From: Chitinophagaceae bacterium
GTDB taxonomy: Bacteria > Bacteroidota > Bacteroidia > Chitinophagales > Chitinophagaceae
Assembly (NCBI GenBank): GCA_025363355.1
Contig: JANYEB010000028.1
Location: 1-35,135 of the forward strand
DNA length: 35,135 nucleotides
Direction of reading: 5' to 3'
Positions 1 through 8,279 of this stretch are shown piece by piece. Under the pieces are notes generated by a model, which was not told the DNA's origin, searched no databases, and saw nothing but the letters and a program-made list of their open reading frames with translations. The first letter of the stretch is position 1. Each line of letters begins with the position of its first letter. The translations under genes and the position numbers were made by a program.

Positions 1-87
1 ACATAAGGAAATGTACGAAAAGTAGGGCAAGGAATAAGCATAATTAGTTTTTGAAATTTAATAAAATATTGTAGATCATCAATAGTA

Positions 88-116
88 ATTATACTAAAGA
101 TGACCCACAATTACAA
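88..116 (-). promoter_or_regulatory. Candidate sigma70 promoter reading leftward out of the window
   Basis: On the minus strand a TTGTAA box (111-116) is separated by 17 bp from a perfect TATAAT (88-93). It lies just past the end of the last fibre gene and would restart transcription for genes to the left of the window. The spacing matches the other promoters seen here. The -35 box is weaker than in the rightward promoters. Confidence 0.5.
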
Positions 117-150
117 ATAAATTTTGTTTAATAAAAAATAGAGCAATTAA

Positions 151-1299
151 TTAAAAAGTTGGCATATATAATGAACTACCATTCCCCCAAGTTTTATTAG
201 TTAATAATAAATCAGGAGAAATAGTTGTTGCTATTCCAGTAGAAGACATCTTCAATAGTTTATAAGAAGTTCCTCCTGCTGGTTGCTGCCCTTGTACTGT
301 GTAAGGTGTAAAATAAATGTTTCCATCTAAGTCTGGATAACCTTTATAAAGTTGAATTGCAAATGAACTGTTAGTTGAAAATACAGGGGTTGCTCCAGTT
401 ATTAAATCAACCTTCAAAATATCTGGAGAGTTTACTTGATGTAAATAAATATTTCCTTTATTATCATCAAAAAATTCATAACTAAAATTATTTGGGTTAT
501 TTAAATCTTGCTGAAGCTCTAATAAATTACTTGTATTATTAATTTTTCTAACAATGTATTTGAATGGTGTTGTGGATTTTTGTGAAAAAATATAAAGTTC
601 ATTATTAACTATAGCTGCACCACTTATTTGAGTTGCATCACCAGTTAACGTGTACTCTGTAACTGTTCCACTAGGAGATACTTTTACTATTTTACCAGTT
701 CTATAACCTGCTGCATTACCACCTAAAAGGTAAACATTGTTTGAAGAGTCTAATTTAAAATCACCTAAATAACCTGGTTGGAAAGTTCCATAATTGGAAA
801 CCATACCTGATTGAGATATTTTATATATAGTTGAAGCTTCAGAACCCAATCCTTCGTTTACAGCTATTATGTCACCATTAGAAGTTGTTTTAAAGTTCCA
901 TCGACTATTGCTAGATGGAAGCACTGCAAATTGACCTTGAAATACTCCTAATGAGTTATATTTATATATATAATTTCCTATTGAAGTATAAAAGTTTCCA
1001 TTAGAATCACTACCTACAATTTGTGTTATATAGGAGTTTCTTCCATTTGCTTGAAAATCAAAAGGAGTAGAAAAAGACTGATTTATTGCTCCGCTTATTG
1101 AATTAAATTGCAATATTTTACCTAAATAAGTAGAGCTGCCTGTTAATGGTCCGTCATTATATGGTATATATAATCCAGGGGTTAAACTAGAATTGCTACA
1201 GGTAGATATGTTTACTGATACTGAAATTGGAGAACTATAAACCCCTGAAGAGTTTAAAGCATATATTTGATAGTTGTGATTTCCGACTGTTTGTGACAT
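151..1299 (-). CDS. Beta-propeller-like distal half of a split tail fibre / receptor-binding protein
   Basis: If started at the ATG at 1299 the product has 382 residues; the frame stays open upstream to a TTG at 1329. The first 35 residues (HNYQIYALNSSGVYSSPISV) look like the second half of a fibronectin type III domain. The rest is a chain of short beta-rich units of the form 'D..GN.Y......I.K.', for example SDSNGNFYTSIGNYIYKYN and LDSSNNVYLLGG, which suggests a beta-propeller of the NHL type. The preceding gene ends one base before this ATG and carries the first half of the same fibronectin-like domain. The two are therefore probably one fibre gene broken by a frameshift. The distal position in the late operon fits a receptor-binding protein. 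Function is inferred from repeats and context only. Confidence 0.6.
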   Translation of the reverse strand: MSQTVGNHNYQIYALNSSGVYSSPISVSVNISTCSNSSLTPGLYIPYNDGPLTGSSTYLGKILQFNSISGAINQSFSTPFDFQANGRNSYITQIVGSDSNGNFYTSIGNYIYKYNSLGVFQGQFAVLPSSNSRWNFKTTSNGDIIAVNEGLGSEASTIYKISQSGMVSNYGTFQPGYLGDFKLDSSNNVYLLGGNAAGYRTGKIVKVSPSGTVTEYTLTGDATQISGAAIVNNELYIFSQKSTTPFKYIVRKINNTSNLLELQQDLNNPNNFSYEFFDDNKGNIYLHQVNSPDILKVDLITGATPVFSTNSSFAIQLYKGYPDLDGNIYFTPYTVQGQQPAGGTSYKLLKMSSTGIATTISPDLLLTNKTWGNGSSLYMPTF

Positions 1300-1300
1300 A

Positions 1301-2566
1301 TTATATAGTTTGATATTTGGTAGCGGCAATACCAGTTGCTAAAACAGTTGAGCCATCTCGAATTTCGTAAGTTACTCCAGGTATTGCAGAAGCAGTCCAA
1401 GAAAGTAGTGGATTTCCACATGAATAAGTAGTGGAACCATCAATAGCACCACCATTAGCAGTAGATTGACCTACTTTGGCATTTGTAGGGGCAACTACAC
1501 CTGAAGGGTTTCCTCCAAGTGGTAAATCTACCCAAGTAGCAGTACCGTTTCCATTGTTTTGTAAAAATTGACCTGCTACACCAACATTTGTTGCTTGAAC
1601 AAAATTACATTTAGCTTTTAAATTAGCACAATTAATATCTAATCCAACAACTCCTGTTGAAGGGTAGGTAATACTAAGTGTTTGATCTGAATTACTAATA
1701 GCAGATAAACCCGAACCTCCAGCAGCTGCTACTGATACATTACCATTTGAATCTGGTAAGCTACCATTTACTGAGCGAACTAAACCACAATTACTTCTTA
1801 AAGTACCACAATCAATACCCAAAGTATAAGGTACTCCATTAGATCCACCAGTAACCACTATTCCTGAATTTGGAGCAGGTTGTAATGCTAAAACAGCAGA
1901 AGGTGCTGAATTGGAAATCATCAAACCTCCATTTATAGGATCTAAATTAATACCTGGGCCTGCAACCATTTGCAAAGTTTGTCCTGGAATAACTGGAATT
2001 GTATAATCAGTTAAAGGTTGAGTATCAGTTATTTTAACTGAAAAACCTCCACCACCACCACCTAAAACTGGAGCGGTAATATCTTTTATTACAATACCAT
2101 TACAATCAGTAATAATTAATCTATTTCTTGTTGGAGCTGAAAAATGTAAACCTTCATAATCCCATTCTTTAGGGGTAAATGGCAAACTAGGGTCAAAAGC
2201 TGAAAAATCAAGCCAATGCCAAGGTATAAGATTGTATTGAGTATCTACTGAAAGACTATCATATCTAACTCTAGGTTCTAAACCTAAACCAACTATAAAA
2301 GATTGGTTTAAACCATTACTAGGATCACTGATACCATACTTAGCAGAATTATACTGTACTGGAATGCTATTTTCTGCATACCCCATTGGCACAATATCGC
2401 AATGAGCAATTGGTTCTGATTGATATGAATAAATTGGATCACAATTACAGTCATTTGTTGAACAAGTTGTGTTGTAATTAACTATTACTGGATTTGGGAT
2501 AGAATTTGAGTGATGTTCTACCCTTTGAACAGGGACATTATTGCAAATTTTATCTGTATAAGACAT
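1301..2566 (-). CDS. Tail fibre protein, proximal half (frameshifted against the next gene)
   Basis: This 421-residue protein starts MSYTDKICNN and has a cysteine-rich N-terminus (CSTNDCNCDP near residue 35). A Gly-rich stretch (GGGGGGFSV) follows. The segment VRSVNGSLPDSNGNVSV near residue 265 is the classic phage fibre motif in which an 'NG..D..GNV' turn precedes a beta-strand stack. The C-terminus, WTASAIPGVTYEIRDGSTVL, is the first half of a fibronectin type III domain, and the TAA cuts it in mid-domain. The continuation is in the +1 frame in the gene immediately downstream. It probably assembles as a trimeric fibre. I could not identify a phage relative. Confidence 0.65.
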   Translation of the reverse strand: MSYTDKICNNVPVQRVEHHSNSIPNPVIVNYNTTCSTNDCNCDPIYSYQSEPIAHCDIVPMGYAENSIPVQYNSAKYGISDPSNGLNQSFIVGLGLEPRVRYDSLSVDTQYNLIPWHWLDFSAFDPSLPFTPKEWDYEGLHFSAPTRNRLIITDCNGIVIKDITAPVLGGGGGGFSVKITDTQPLTDYTIPVIPGQTLQMVAGPGINLDPINGGLMISNSAPSAVLALQPAPNSGIVVTGGSNGVPYTLGIDCGTLRSNCGLVRSVNGSLPDSNGNVSVAAAGGSGLSAISNSDQTLSITYPSTGVVGLDINCANLKAKCNFVQATNVGVAGQFLQNNGNGTATWVDLPLGGNPSGVVAPTNAKVGQSTANGGAIDGSTTYSCGNPLLSWTASAIPGVTYEIRDGSTVLATGIAATKYQTI

Positions 2567-2595
2567 TTTAGTATATATTTAAATTAAAAAAATTA

Positions 2596-4176
2596 TTATG
2601 TTGATGATAATACTGTTAACGTAGCCATGTGTTCACCTGTTCCCATATTTGTCGCATTTGGAGTTACTGATTCTGGCAATGAGAAAGCAATAAAGCATTC
2701 TATTTGAGTTAGTGATGGGTCTACATCTACAACTGAACAAATGTTAATATCTCCACCCTCTTCTCTTGTGAAATCTGTAGTTCCATGAAACCTTATGTTT
2801 TGAATATAGGAAGCAGCTGGAGTATTAGTTCCAGGCAAATACATTGAGTTAATCTCAGGTGTTAATATTGCTACTATTGATTTACTTTTTTCGTTAGAAT
2901 CCCAAGAAGAATCTGTTTCATCAAATTGATAATTAGCGTGCATATTAAACATACATCTCCACTTGCCACCACAAGGATTAGCAGGTAAAGATATAGGTAA
3001 TACAAATTTGTATTCCCAAACTCGTGAGCCTATTCTTTGAAAGTTTTGAGTTTGAGCTGTAGTCTTAGATAAAGTAAACTGATTACCCCTAATGGTTGTT
3101 GTGTTTAAATAAGTAAAACTAGGCAGTTTAATATAACTAGGAGTCAAAGAACAAGTTTTTAAACTATATTGGCTCGCAGGGCTTTGTCCATCACCAGAAA
3201 ACTGATTTGGGTTAGCATAAGTTTTTGCTTTCAATGGAGCTGATAAAGTTCCATCGCCAAAAACAGTTATATTATCAACCACTACTTTTCCTTTAAGTGG
3301 ATTGGTTGAAGTACCATCTCCTGTAATTGTATAGCCATCAGTTTTAACTCTAGCTATTAAAGGATTAATATCAGTACCATCTCCCAAGATATTATCTTGA
3401 ACGTATGTGTAACTATACAGTTTATCACAATTGCCAGTGGCTTGTGTAACACGGATTGTTTTAGCATCTATAACTTTTGAAAGATCAACTTTTGCAACAT
3501 CATTGGCAACATCATAGTTTATTAAACAAGATATTGAAGGTAAAACAGCTTGTCTGGCTATTTTATCTAAATACGCAGCTTTAAGTATACAATTATCAGT
3601 TATAACTACATCCAAAAAATGAATATTTGGATCAATTGTATCTACACCATTACGAGAAACAGTATAGCCGCTCATAGGTTTTGCTAATTTACTTGAAGTA
3701 AATATTTTGCATGGATTTATTATTTTTGATGCATCAATTCCAGCAATAGCACAATCTTGAATTTGCCAAGATTTAAGTTGTTTAGACGGACCTATTTGTT
3801 TGCCATTGCAATCATATTGCACAGCATAAACAAAACCATCTTGAGCTATTTTATAATAAAGATCTTTATGGCAGGGATCTGGGTAACCTAAATCAGTTGG
3901 GCGAGTTATTGTTGGGCAATAATCTATTAACCACCCTGGAAACCATCGTGACATTGAAATTCCATTACAATAATCAATGCCAAATTTATATTCTAGCATT
4001 GCAGTATCAATCCATTTTGTAGAACAGCCATTACTATTACAAATTGGATTAGTTTTTACTATATTATTATTTGTTCTAGTAATGTTTATTGGACTTGGGA
4101 TGTCTGGAAAATAATTACACACCTGACAATCTTTTGTGTCTCGATCTGTGTAAGGATTAAAATTTGTAAGTTGCAT
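2596..4176 (-). CDS. Virion fibre/appendage protein with GDGT repeats
   Basis: 526 residues. Residues about 260-330 contain at least three copies of a 'GDGT...PL.A/K' unit (LGDGTDINPLIARV, ITGDGTSTNPLKGKV, VFGDGTLSAPLKAK). Such repeats are common in phage tail fibres and form stacked beta turns. The N-terminal 130 residues are cysteine-rich (CQVCNYFP, CNSNGCS, DYCNG, DPCHK, YDCNG). The motif 'DCNG.' recurs in the 421-residue fibre protein downstream (TDCNGIVIKDI), so the two may share an attachment module. The C-terminal 160 residues look like a compact beta domain. The start is the ATG at 4176, after an A/T leader without a Shine-Dalgarno. It is the first gene after an intrinsic terminator, so its expression may depend on read-through. 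Confidence 0.6.
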   Translation of the reverse strand: MQLTNFNPYTDRDTKDCQVCNYFPDIPSPINITRTNNNIVKTNPICNSNGCSTKWIDTAMLEYKFGIDYCNGISMSRWFPGWLIDYCPTITRPTDLGYPDPCHKDLYYKIAQDGFVYAVQYDCNGKQIGPSKQLKSWQIQDCAIAGIDASKIINPCKIFTSSKLAKPMSGYTVSRNGVDTIDPNIHFLDVVITDNCILKAAYLDKIARQAVLPSISCLINYDVANDVAKVDLSKVIDAKTIRVTQATGNCDKLYSYTYVQDNILGDGTDINPLIARVKTDGYTITGDGTSTNPLKGKVVVDNITVFGDGTLSAPLKAKTYANPNQFSGDGQSPASQYSLKTCSLTPSYIKLPSFTYLNTTTIRGNQFTLSKTTAQTQNFQRIGSRVWEYKFVLPISLPANPCGGKWRCMFNMHANYQFDETDSSWDSNEKSKSIVAILTPEINSMYLPGTNTPAASYIQNIRFHGTTDFTREEGGDINICSVVDVDPSLTQIECFIAFSLPESVTPNATNMGTGEHMATLTVLSST

Positions 4177-4192
4177 TTGTAAAAATTTTAGT

Positions 4193-4220
4193 TAAAAAAG
4201 AAGGGAGGAGAAAACCTCCC
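4193..4220 (-). terminator. Intrinsic terminator inside the late operon
   Basis: Read on the minus strand, GGGAGG (4220-4215), a six-base loop and CCTCCC (4208-4203) form a 6-bp GC stem, followed by TTCTTTTTT. It sits between the 120-residue gene and the GDGT-repeat fibre gene. No promoter is visible in the 58-bp gap, so it probably lowers fibre gene transcription relative to upstream virion genes. Confidence 0.8.
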
Positions 4221-4234
4221 TCAAATTTTAATAA

Positions 4235-4597
4235 TTAAACACCATATTTAAGAATTAAACTTGCATTTTGTAATGCAATATCTTTTTGAGTACCAGCAGT
4301 ACCATAAGCACCAGTCAAAGCAAATCCTGTATCAGCTACATCAGCAGCGATTAACTCAGAACCAGCAATAGATTTAATACTATTAATTAAGGTACACCAG
4401 TTAAACAAACATGGTGAATCTGCAATACTAATACTTACATATTGGTTATTAAGACTAAAATTACATGGAAGTTGCAATGAAATACCGCACTTATCACGAC
4501 TATCTACAAATGCTCCTGTGATAGGATCAGTGTATAATCCTGCGTTATCGCCAGTAGTGTTATAATAATATTGAGTAAAAATTGGAGAATTAGGCAT
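4235..4597 (-). CDS. Small virion-operon protein of unknown function
   Basis: 120 residues, starting MPNSPIFTQYYYN. No family recognised. The middle part contains four cysteines (DKCGISLQLPC, SPCLFNWC) and the C-terminal third is Ala/Gly-rich and probably helical (SELIAADVADTGFALTG). There is no signal peptide or membrane segment. It lies in the late operon after the probable capsid and connector genes, and an intrinsic terminator follows it directly. A gene placed right before a strong terminator is often one needed in high copy, so a minor capsid, decoration or tail component is possible. Confidence 0.6.
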   Translation of the reverse strand: MPNSPIFTQYYYNTTGDNAGLYTDPITGAFVDSRDKCGISLQLPCNFSLNNQYVSISIADSPCLFNWCTLINSIKSIAGSELIAADVADTGFALTGAYGTAGTQKDIALQNASLILKYGV

Positions 4598-4626
4598 ATT
4601 TTAAAAATGAGAAATTAGAAAATAGT

Positions 4627-5709
4627 TTACAGTACTTCTGGAACTAGGGTTTCTTTCTTAGACTCTACAACTTGGGGTTCTACAGTTTTAGGTTTTCGAC
4701 CTCTAGTTTCTGCAGTTTTTTTCTTCTTAGTGTTGAAAGAAGGGTTTTTTACAATTTTTGTTTTTGGCTTTAAAAACTCATTATTATCAACGGTATTACC
4801 AGTTGCAATAACCTCTTCAGCAAATTCATTAATTCTTTTATAATATTCTTTACGTTTAACTGGATCTTTAATTTTATTGGCAATAGCTTCTAAATTAGTG
4901 TCCAATTGAATAGCATCTCTAGTAGTAGTATTCCAAGATTGTCTGTTTAAAGAATTTCTATAATCTTTAATAAAACTATAACTATCTTTGGTAAATTCTA
5001 ATCTACCCTCATTGCTATTCCATTCTACAGCCATAGCTATATCAATTCTTTGACTTTTTTCTCTGTTATCTGAAGTCCACATTGGCAAATAAACGGTTTC
5101 CACGACTGGGTAACCAACCGTAGTAATTCCTTGCTGTCTAAATGCTAATTTAGTAATAAAATCATTGGTAGGATTAATACTATTTACTTTTTGACGATTA
5201 GATTTAATTTTATTTATATCTAATTTATCAATATAAGAAATATTAGCAATATTGGCTTTATTATTTATTTCACCATGTTCGAACCAGTTTAAAGCATCTG
5301 GGCCTTTACTTAAATCAATTGGGGGTAAAGCTACATTATTTACGGCGACCATTCTTGGTCTAGGACCAAATATTAGGTCAGTATCCATAATAGCCCTACC
5401 TTGATTATCTCTTACTGGTATATATATTGTACCAATATTAGCAGGAGAAGCAGTAAAAGATTGTCCATTTTCATTAGTAAAAGGAATATATGCAAATACA
5501 GATTGAAGTCGATTAAGGCGATCACAAACATTTAACCAAATTAGCAAGTGTTCTGCATCAACTACTTCATCATCACTTAACTCAAACCAATCTTTACCAA
5601 CTAAATTATCAATGGTGTTATCTTGAATTGCTTGAGTTAAAGTTTGAATAAGATCAAAATTGTTTAAATCTACTTCATAGATTTTTTTAGGAATATTGTT
5701 AGAGGACAT
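4627..5709 (-). CDS. Virion-operon protein with a basic AT-hook-like tail
   Basis: 360 residues, starting MSSNNIPKKIYEVD. Residues 1-230 are mixed alpha/beta (FGPRPRMVAVNNVALPPIDL). Residues 255-300 are helical and charged (IKDPVKRKEYYKRINEFAEE). The C-terminal 50 residues are Lys-rich and disordered, with TRGRKPK, which matches the core of an AT-hook (RGRKP). It could be a DNA-contacting head, connector or ejected protein. The order in the operon (capsid-like, 121-residue protein, this) is compatible with a head-to-tail or tail tube component, but I recognise no family. Confidence 0.6.
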   Translation of the reverse strand: MSSNNIPKKIYEVDLNNFDLIQTLTQAIQDNTIDNLVGKDWFELSDDEVVDAEHLLIWLNVCDRLNRLQSVFAYIPFTNENGQSFTASPANIGTIYIPVRDNQGRAIMDTDLIFGPRPRMVAVNNVALPPIDLSKGPDALNWFEHGEINNKANIANISYIDKLDINKIKSNRQKVNSINPTNDFITKLAFRQQGITTVGYPVVETVYLPMWTSDNREKSQRIDIAMAVEWNSNEGRLEFTKDSYSFIKDYRNSLNRQSWNTTTRDAIQLDTNLEAIANKIKDPVKRKEYYKRINEFAEEVIATGNTVDNNEFLKPKTKIVKNPSFNTKKKKTAETRGRKPKTVEPQVVESKKETLVPEVL

Positions 5710-5744
5710 AAAATTGTGAATAAGATTATTGTTGTTAATTGTTT

Positions 5745-6110
5745 TTAAGAAATTAAATTTAGTTCTACTCGGTAAAGTAGTGGAGCATCACACCCACAGT
5801 CTGCCCATTTGATTCTAAGTTTATCAAAAATAGTAAAATTATTAGTCTCAATAGTAATTTCTGTATCATTTTGTAAAAAAATATGATCAAAATTCTGTCT
5901 TCGAGTAAATAAATCTTGGTTTCGGTAACTTGCATCACCTACCCAATCTATTACTTGATAGCCACCATTTTCACCATATTTATTAGAATTGTTTACTAAT
6001 AACTCTGTGATCGTGGGAAACTTTAAAATTTTGTCGCTAACTGGGGTGTACTGATTATCAGCAGTACCGTAACTTTTAAAATCTAAATTTACTTTGAATT
6101 TATAAAGCAT
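5745..6110 (-). CDS. Small structural-operon protein, unknown
   Basis: 121 residues, MLYKFKVNLDFKSYG. Largely beta with alternating polar and hydrophobic residues (DTEITIETNNFTIFDKLRIKW) and a CGC near the end (WADCGCDAPLLYRVEL). The size and its place directly after the probable capsid gene would fit a head-completion or adaptor protein. This is position-based inference only. No signal peptide or membrane segment is present. Confidence 0.55.
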   Translation of the reverse strand: MLYKFKVNLDFKSYGTADNQYTPVSDKILKFPTITELLVNNSNKYGENGGYQVIDWVGDASYRNQDLFTRRQNFDHIFLQNDTEITIETNNFTIFDKLRIKWADCGCDAPLLYRVELNLIS

Positions 6111-6123
6111 AATTGTTTTATGA

Positions 6124-8244
6124 TTAAGAAGCTGGAGTATACGCTGGGTTCAACCAAGGTTCTAATGTTAACTCAGTAGTTCTTAAAGCTTTCATACATC
6201 CACAGTTTAGATTATAAACATCACCATAAATATAAGGAGAAGATAATGGATCAGCTGGATTATAACTTGGATTAGCTATAGCAGAGTTAAACTGAATTTT
6301 CATCATAAATGGGAACATTTTTGGTTTAATTCTTACCCCAGTTCTCATATAAGAAAACAAACTAATTGGACAATCTCGATTAGCTTTAAAATGAATATCG
6401 CCATCAATATATGATGAAATCATATCATAAGAAACAATTGAAGGTAACATTTGACCTCTTACAGAAGATGATGGTAAAAATGGAGTTTCGCGACCAAAAA
6501 TTTTACCCATATATTCATCTTGAGCATCAGTAAAGTAAGCAATCGAAGGGATATGCATCAAACGAACTACACCAGGATTTTTATTAGATAGACCTCTGTC
6601 ATGTAAAGCTTTGAAAGTATATTTACCAATTTGCAAAGAAGATAGTTTAATACCATATTTATTGATCTGTTGATCAAATTGATTAGATAAAATAGTGTCT
6701 TTTTCATTTTGGGCCCTAATTAAAGATACAGGTTTTGAACTATAGCTTTGTCTCATTAAATTAATTTGCTCTTGTCTATCTGCGGCAGTATTTGGAATAT
6801 AATTAGTAATTTGATTAGCATAATATCTATCAAAAAACTCTACATCTCCAACCAAAATCCAACCTGGATCATTATAGATTGAATCTAAACCATTACTTGA
6901 GCCACGATCTAATGAAGAAATCAAAGTTTCCAAAGCTTGTAGTTGGCAAATTTGATCACAACCAGTTAGTGTAATCTGCAATTTTCTTGCAAAAGCATCA
7001 AATTGTGGAATAATACCATTAACATTGAAAGGAATAATCTCACCATTAGTAGAAGCACCTACTCCAGTATTAGAAGGTGGAAATGGGTAACCTTGAGCAT
7101 AGTTAGGGCTTCCTAACATGATGTCATTATTTACACGATGCCAATAGTTTTTATAGTTTCTAATAACCTGATAAGACAATTGTTGGAAAGGATCCATTAT
7201 GTCATGAGGAAATTGATGAGTTCTAAATCGTGTCTTGTTAACACAACCAATACAGTCAACATATTCTCTAATATTAGAACAATATTTGTAATATTTTGGC
7301 TGATATGTCTGACATTCTTTAGGAGCTTCTATACATTCTGTAGATGGAGCAAAAGTACCAACATAGACTTGATCACCAGGAGCTAGTGAAATAGATGTAT
7401 TTCTAAATACTAAACCAGAAGTATTAGCGTTACCATCAATATTTTGACGATTAGTATTTCTAATCCAATTAAAGTAAGCACCTCCATCTCCTGCATCTTC
7501 TACGCTTTGCACAATTACAACTTCATCCATAGTTTGACCTGGGATTGCAGTTTGTGGAAATGCTACTGTAGGATCTAAAAGTTGATTTACATTCTTACTA
7601 AGATATAGCATTCTATAACCTTTGCCACAAGAATTTGGCCGACAAGAATAACACCCAGATAACATTGGAGCTAAATAGTTGGTGTTATAATTTGGATTAA
7701 GAGGATCTGGACCTAAATAAATTCTAGTAGCAGAAGCTGGCAAAGCAGTAACATTAGTCCCGTTATCTGCATTATAGCGATCAATAGTTACTTTTGTTAT
7801 TACGAATCTGAAAGCAGACTGGTTTTCAGTATCATTCATCAAAATACCAAACACACGATTTTGATCTCCGTTATCTGCTCGAATGTATTCCAATTTTGGA
7901 GCGACAGGAGCGAACCGATCAAGATTAAACACATTACCTGTTTTTGCTGACTCAACAGCTTTTAGCAAATATCCAGTGTTTTTAGAAAAAGCATCTGAAA
8001 TAGTACCAATAAAACGTGGTAAATCAAAACTATCTACTTGAGTTGTGGTAAAAATAGCTGGAGAATCAAGATTTGAATCATCAATCATTGACAATCCTTT
8101 ATCCCAAAAAGTTTCAATAAGTTGTTTATTAAAACTTGTGGAAGACTCCTCACCATAATTTTCTCTCTGACCAGAAGGTAAGTAGTAATTACTTTGATTG
8201 TAAGGAGTAGTTGTAAAATTCATTTGTCCGTTAGGGTAGGGCAT
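6124..8244 (-). CDS. Large virion protein, probable major capsid protein
   Basis: The start is placed at the ATG at 8244 (MPYPNGQMNF), giving 706 residues. An ATG at 8277 would add 11 residues encoded by the A/T-rich leader. No Walker motif, membrane segment or signal peptide is seen. The gene follows terminase, portal and a scaffold-like protein, which is the usual place for the major capsid gene. The segment GWILVGDVEFFDRYYANQ near residue 460 resembles the 'vG..a...y..n' core strands of capsid proteins, but that is weak. Cysteines are unusually frequent (CYSCRPNSC, CIEAPKEC, YVDCIGC, TGCDQIC, NCGC), which suggests disulfides or metal sites. At about 700 residues it is long for an HK97-fold capsid, so an inserted domain or another virion role is possible. 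Confidence 0.5.
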   Translation of the reverse strand: MPYPNGQMNFTTTPYNQSNYYLPSGQRENYGEESSTSFNKQLIETFWDKGLSMIDDSNLDSPAIFTTTQVDSFDLPRFIGTISDAFSKNTGYLLKAVESAKTGNVFNLDRFAPVAPKLEYIRADNGDQNRVFGILMNDTENQSAFRFVITKVTIDRYNADNGTNVTALPASATRIYLGPDPLNPNYNTNYLAPMLSGCYSCRPNSCGKGYRMLYLSKNVNQLLDPTVAFPQTAIPGQTMDEVVIVQSVEDAGDGGAYFNWIRNTNRQNIDGNANTSGLVFRNTSISLAPGDQVYVGTFAPSTECIEAPKECQTYQPKYYKYCSNIREYVDCIGCVNKTRFRTHQFPHDIMDPFQQLSYQVIRNYKNYWHRVNNDIMLGSPNYAQGYPFPPSNTGVGASTNGEIIPFNVNGIIPQFDAFARKLQITLTGCDQICQLQALETLISSLDRGSSNGLDSIYNDPGWILVGDVEFFDRYYANQITNYIPNTAADRQEQINLMRQSYSSKPVSLIRAQNEKDTILSNQFDQQINKYGIKLSSLQIGKYTFKALHDRGLSNKNPGVVRLMHIPSIAYFTDAQDEYMGKIFGRETPFLPSSSVRGQMLPSIVSYDMISSYIDGDIHFKANRDCPISLFSYMRTGVRIKPKMFPFMMKIQFNSAIANPSYNPADPLSSPYIYGDVYNLNCGCMKALRTTELTLEPWLNPAYTPAS

Positions 8245-8279
8245 GATATTAAAATTTAAAAATTTAAAAAAATACAATA

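Noticed and set aside
7138-7386. Plus-strand frame of 82 codons
   Set aside because: Antisense to the large virion gene; its hydrophobic look comes from the opposite strand's composition.
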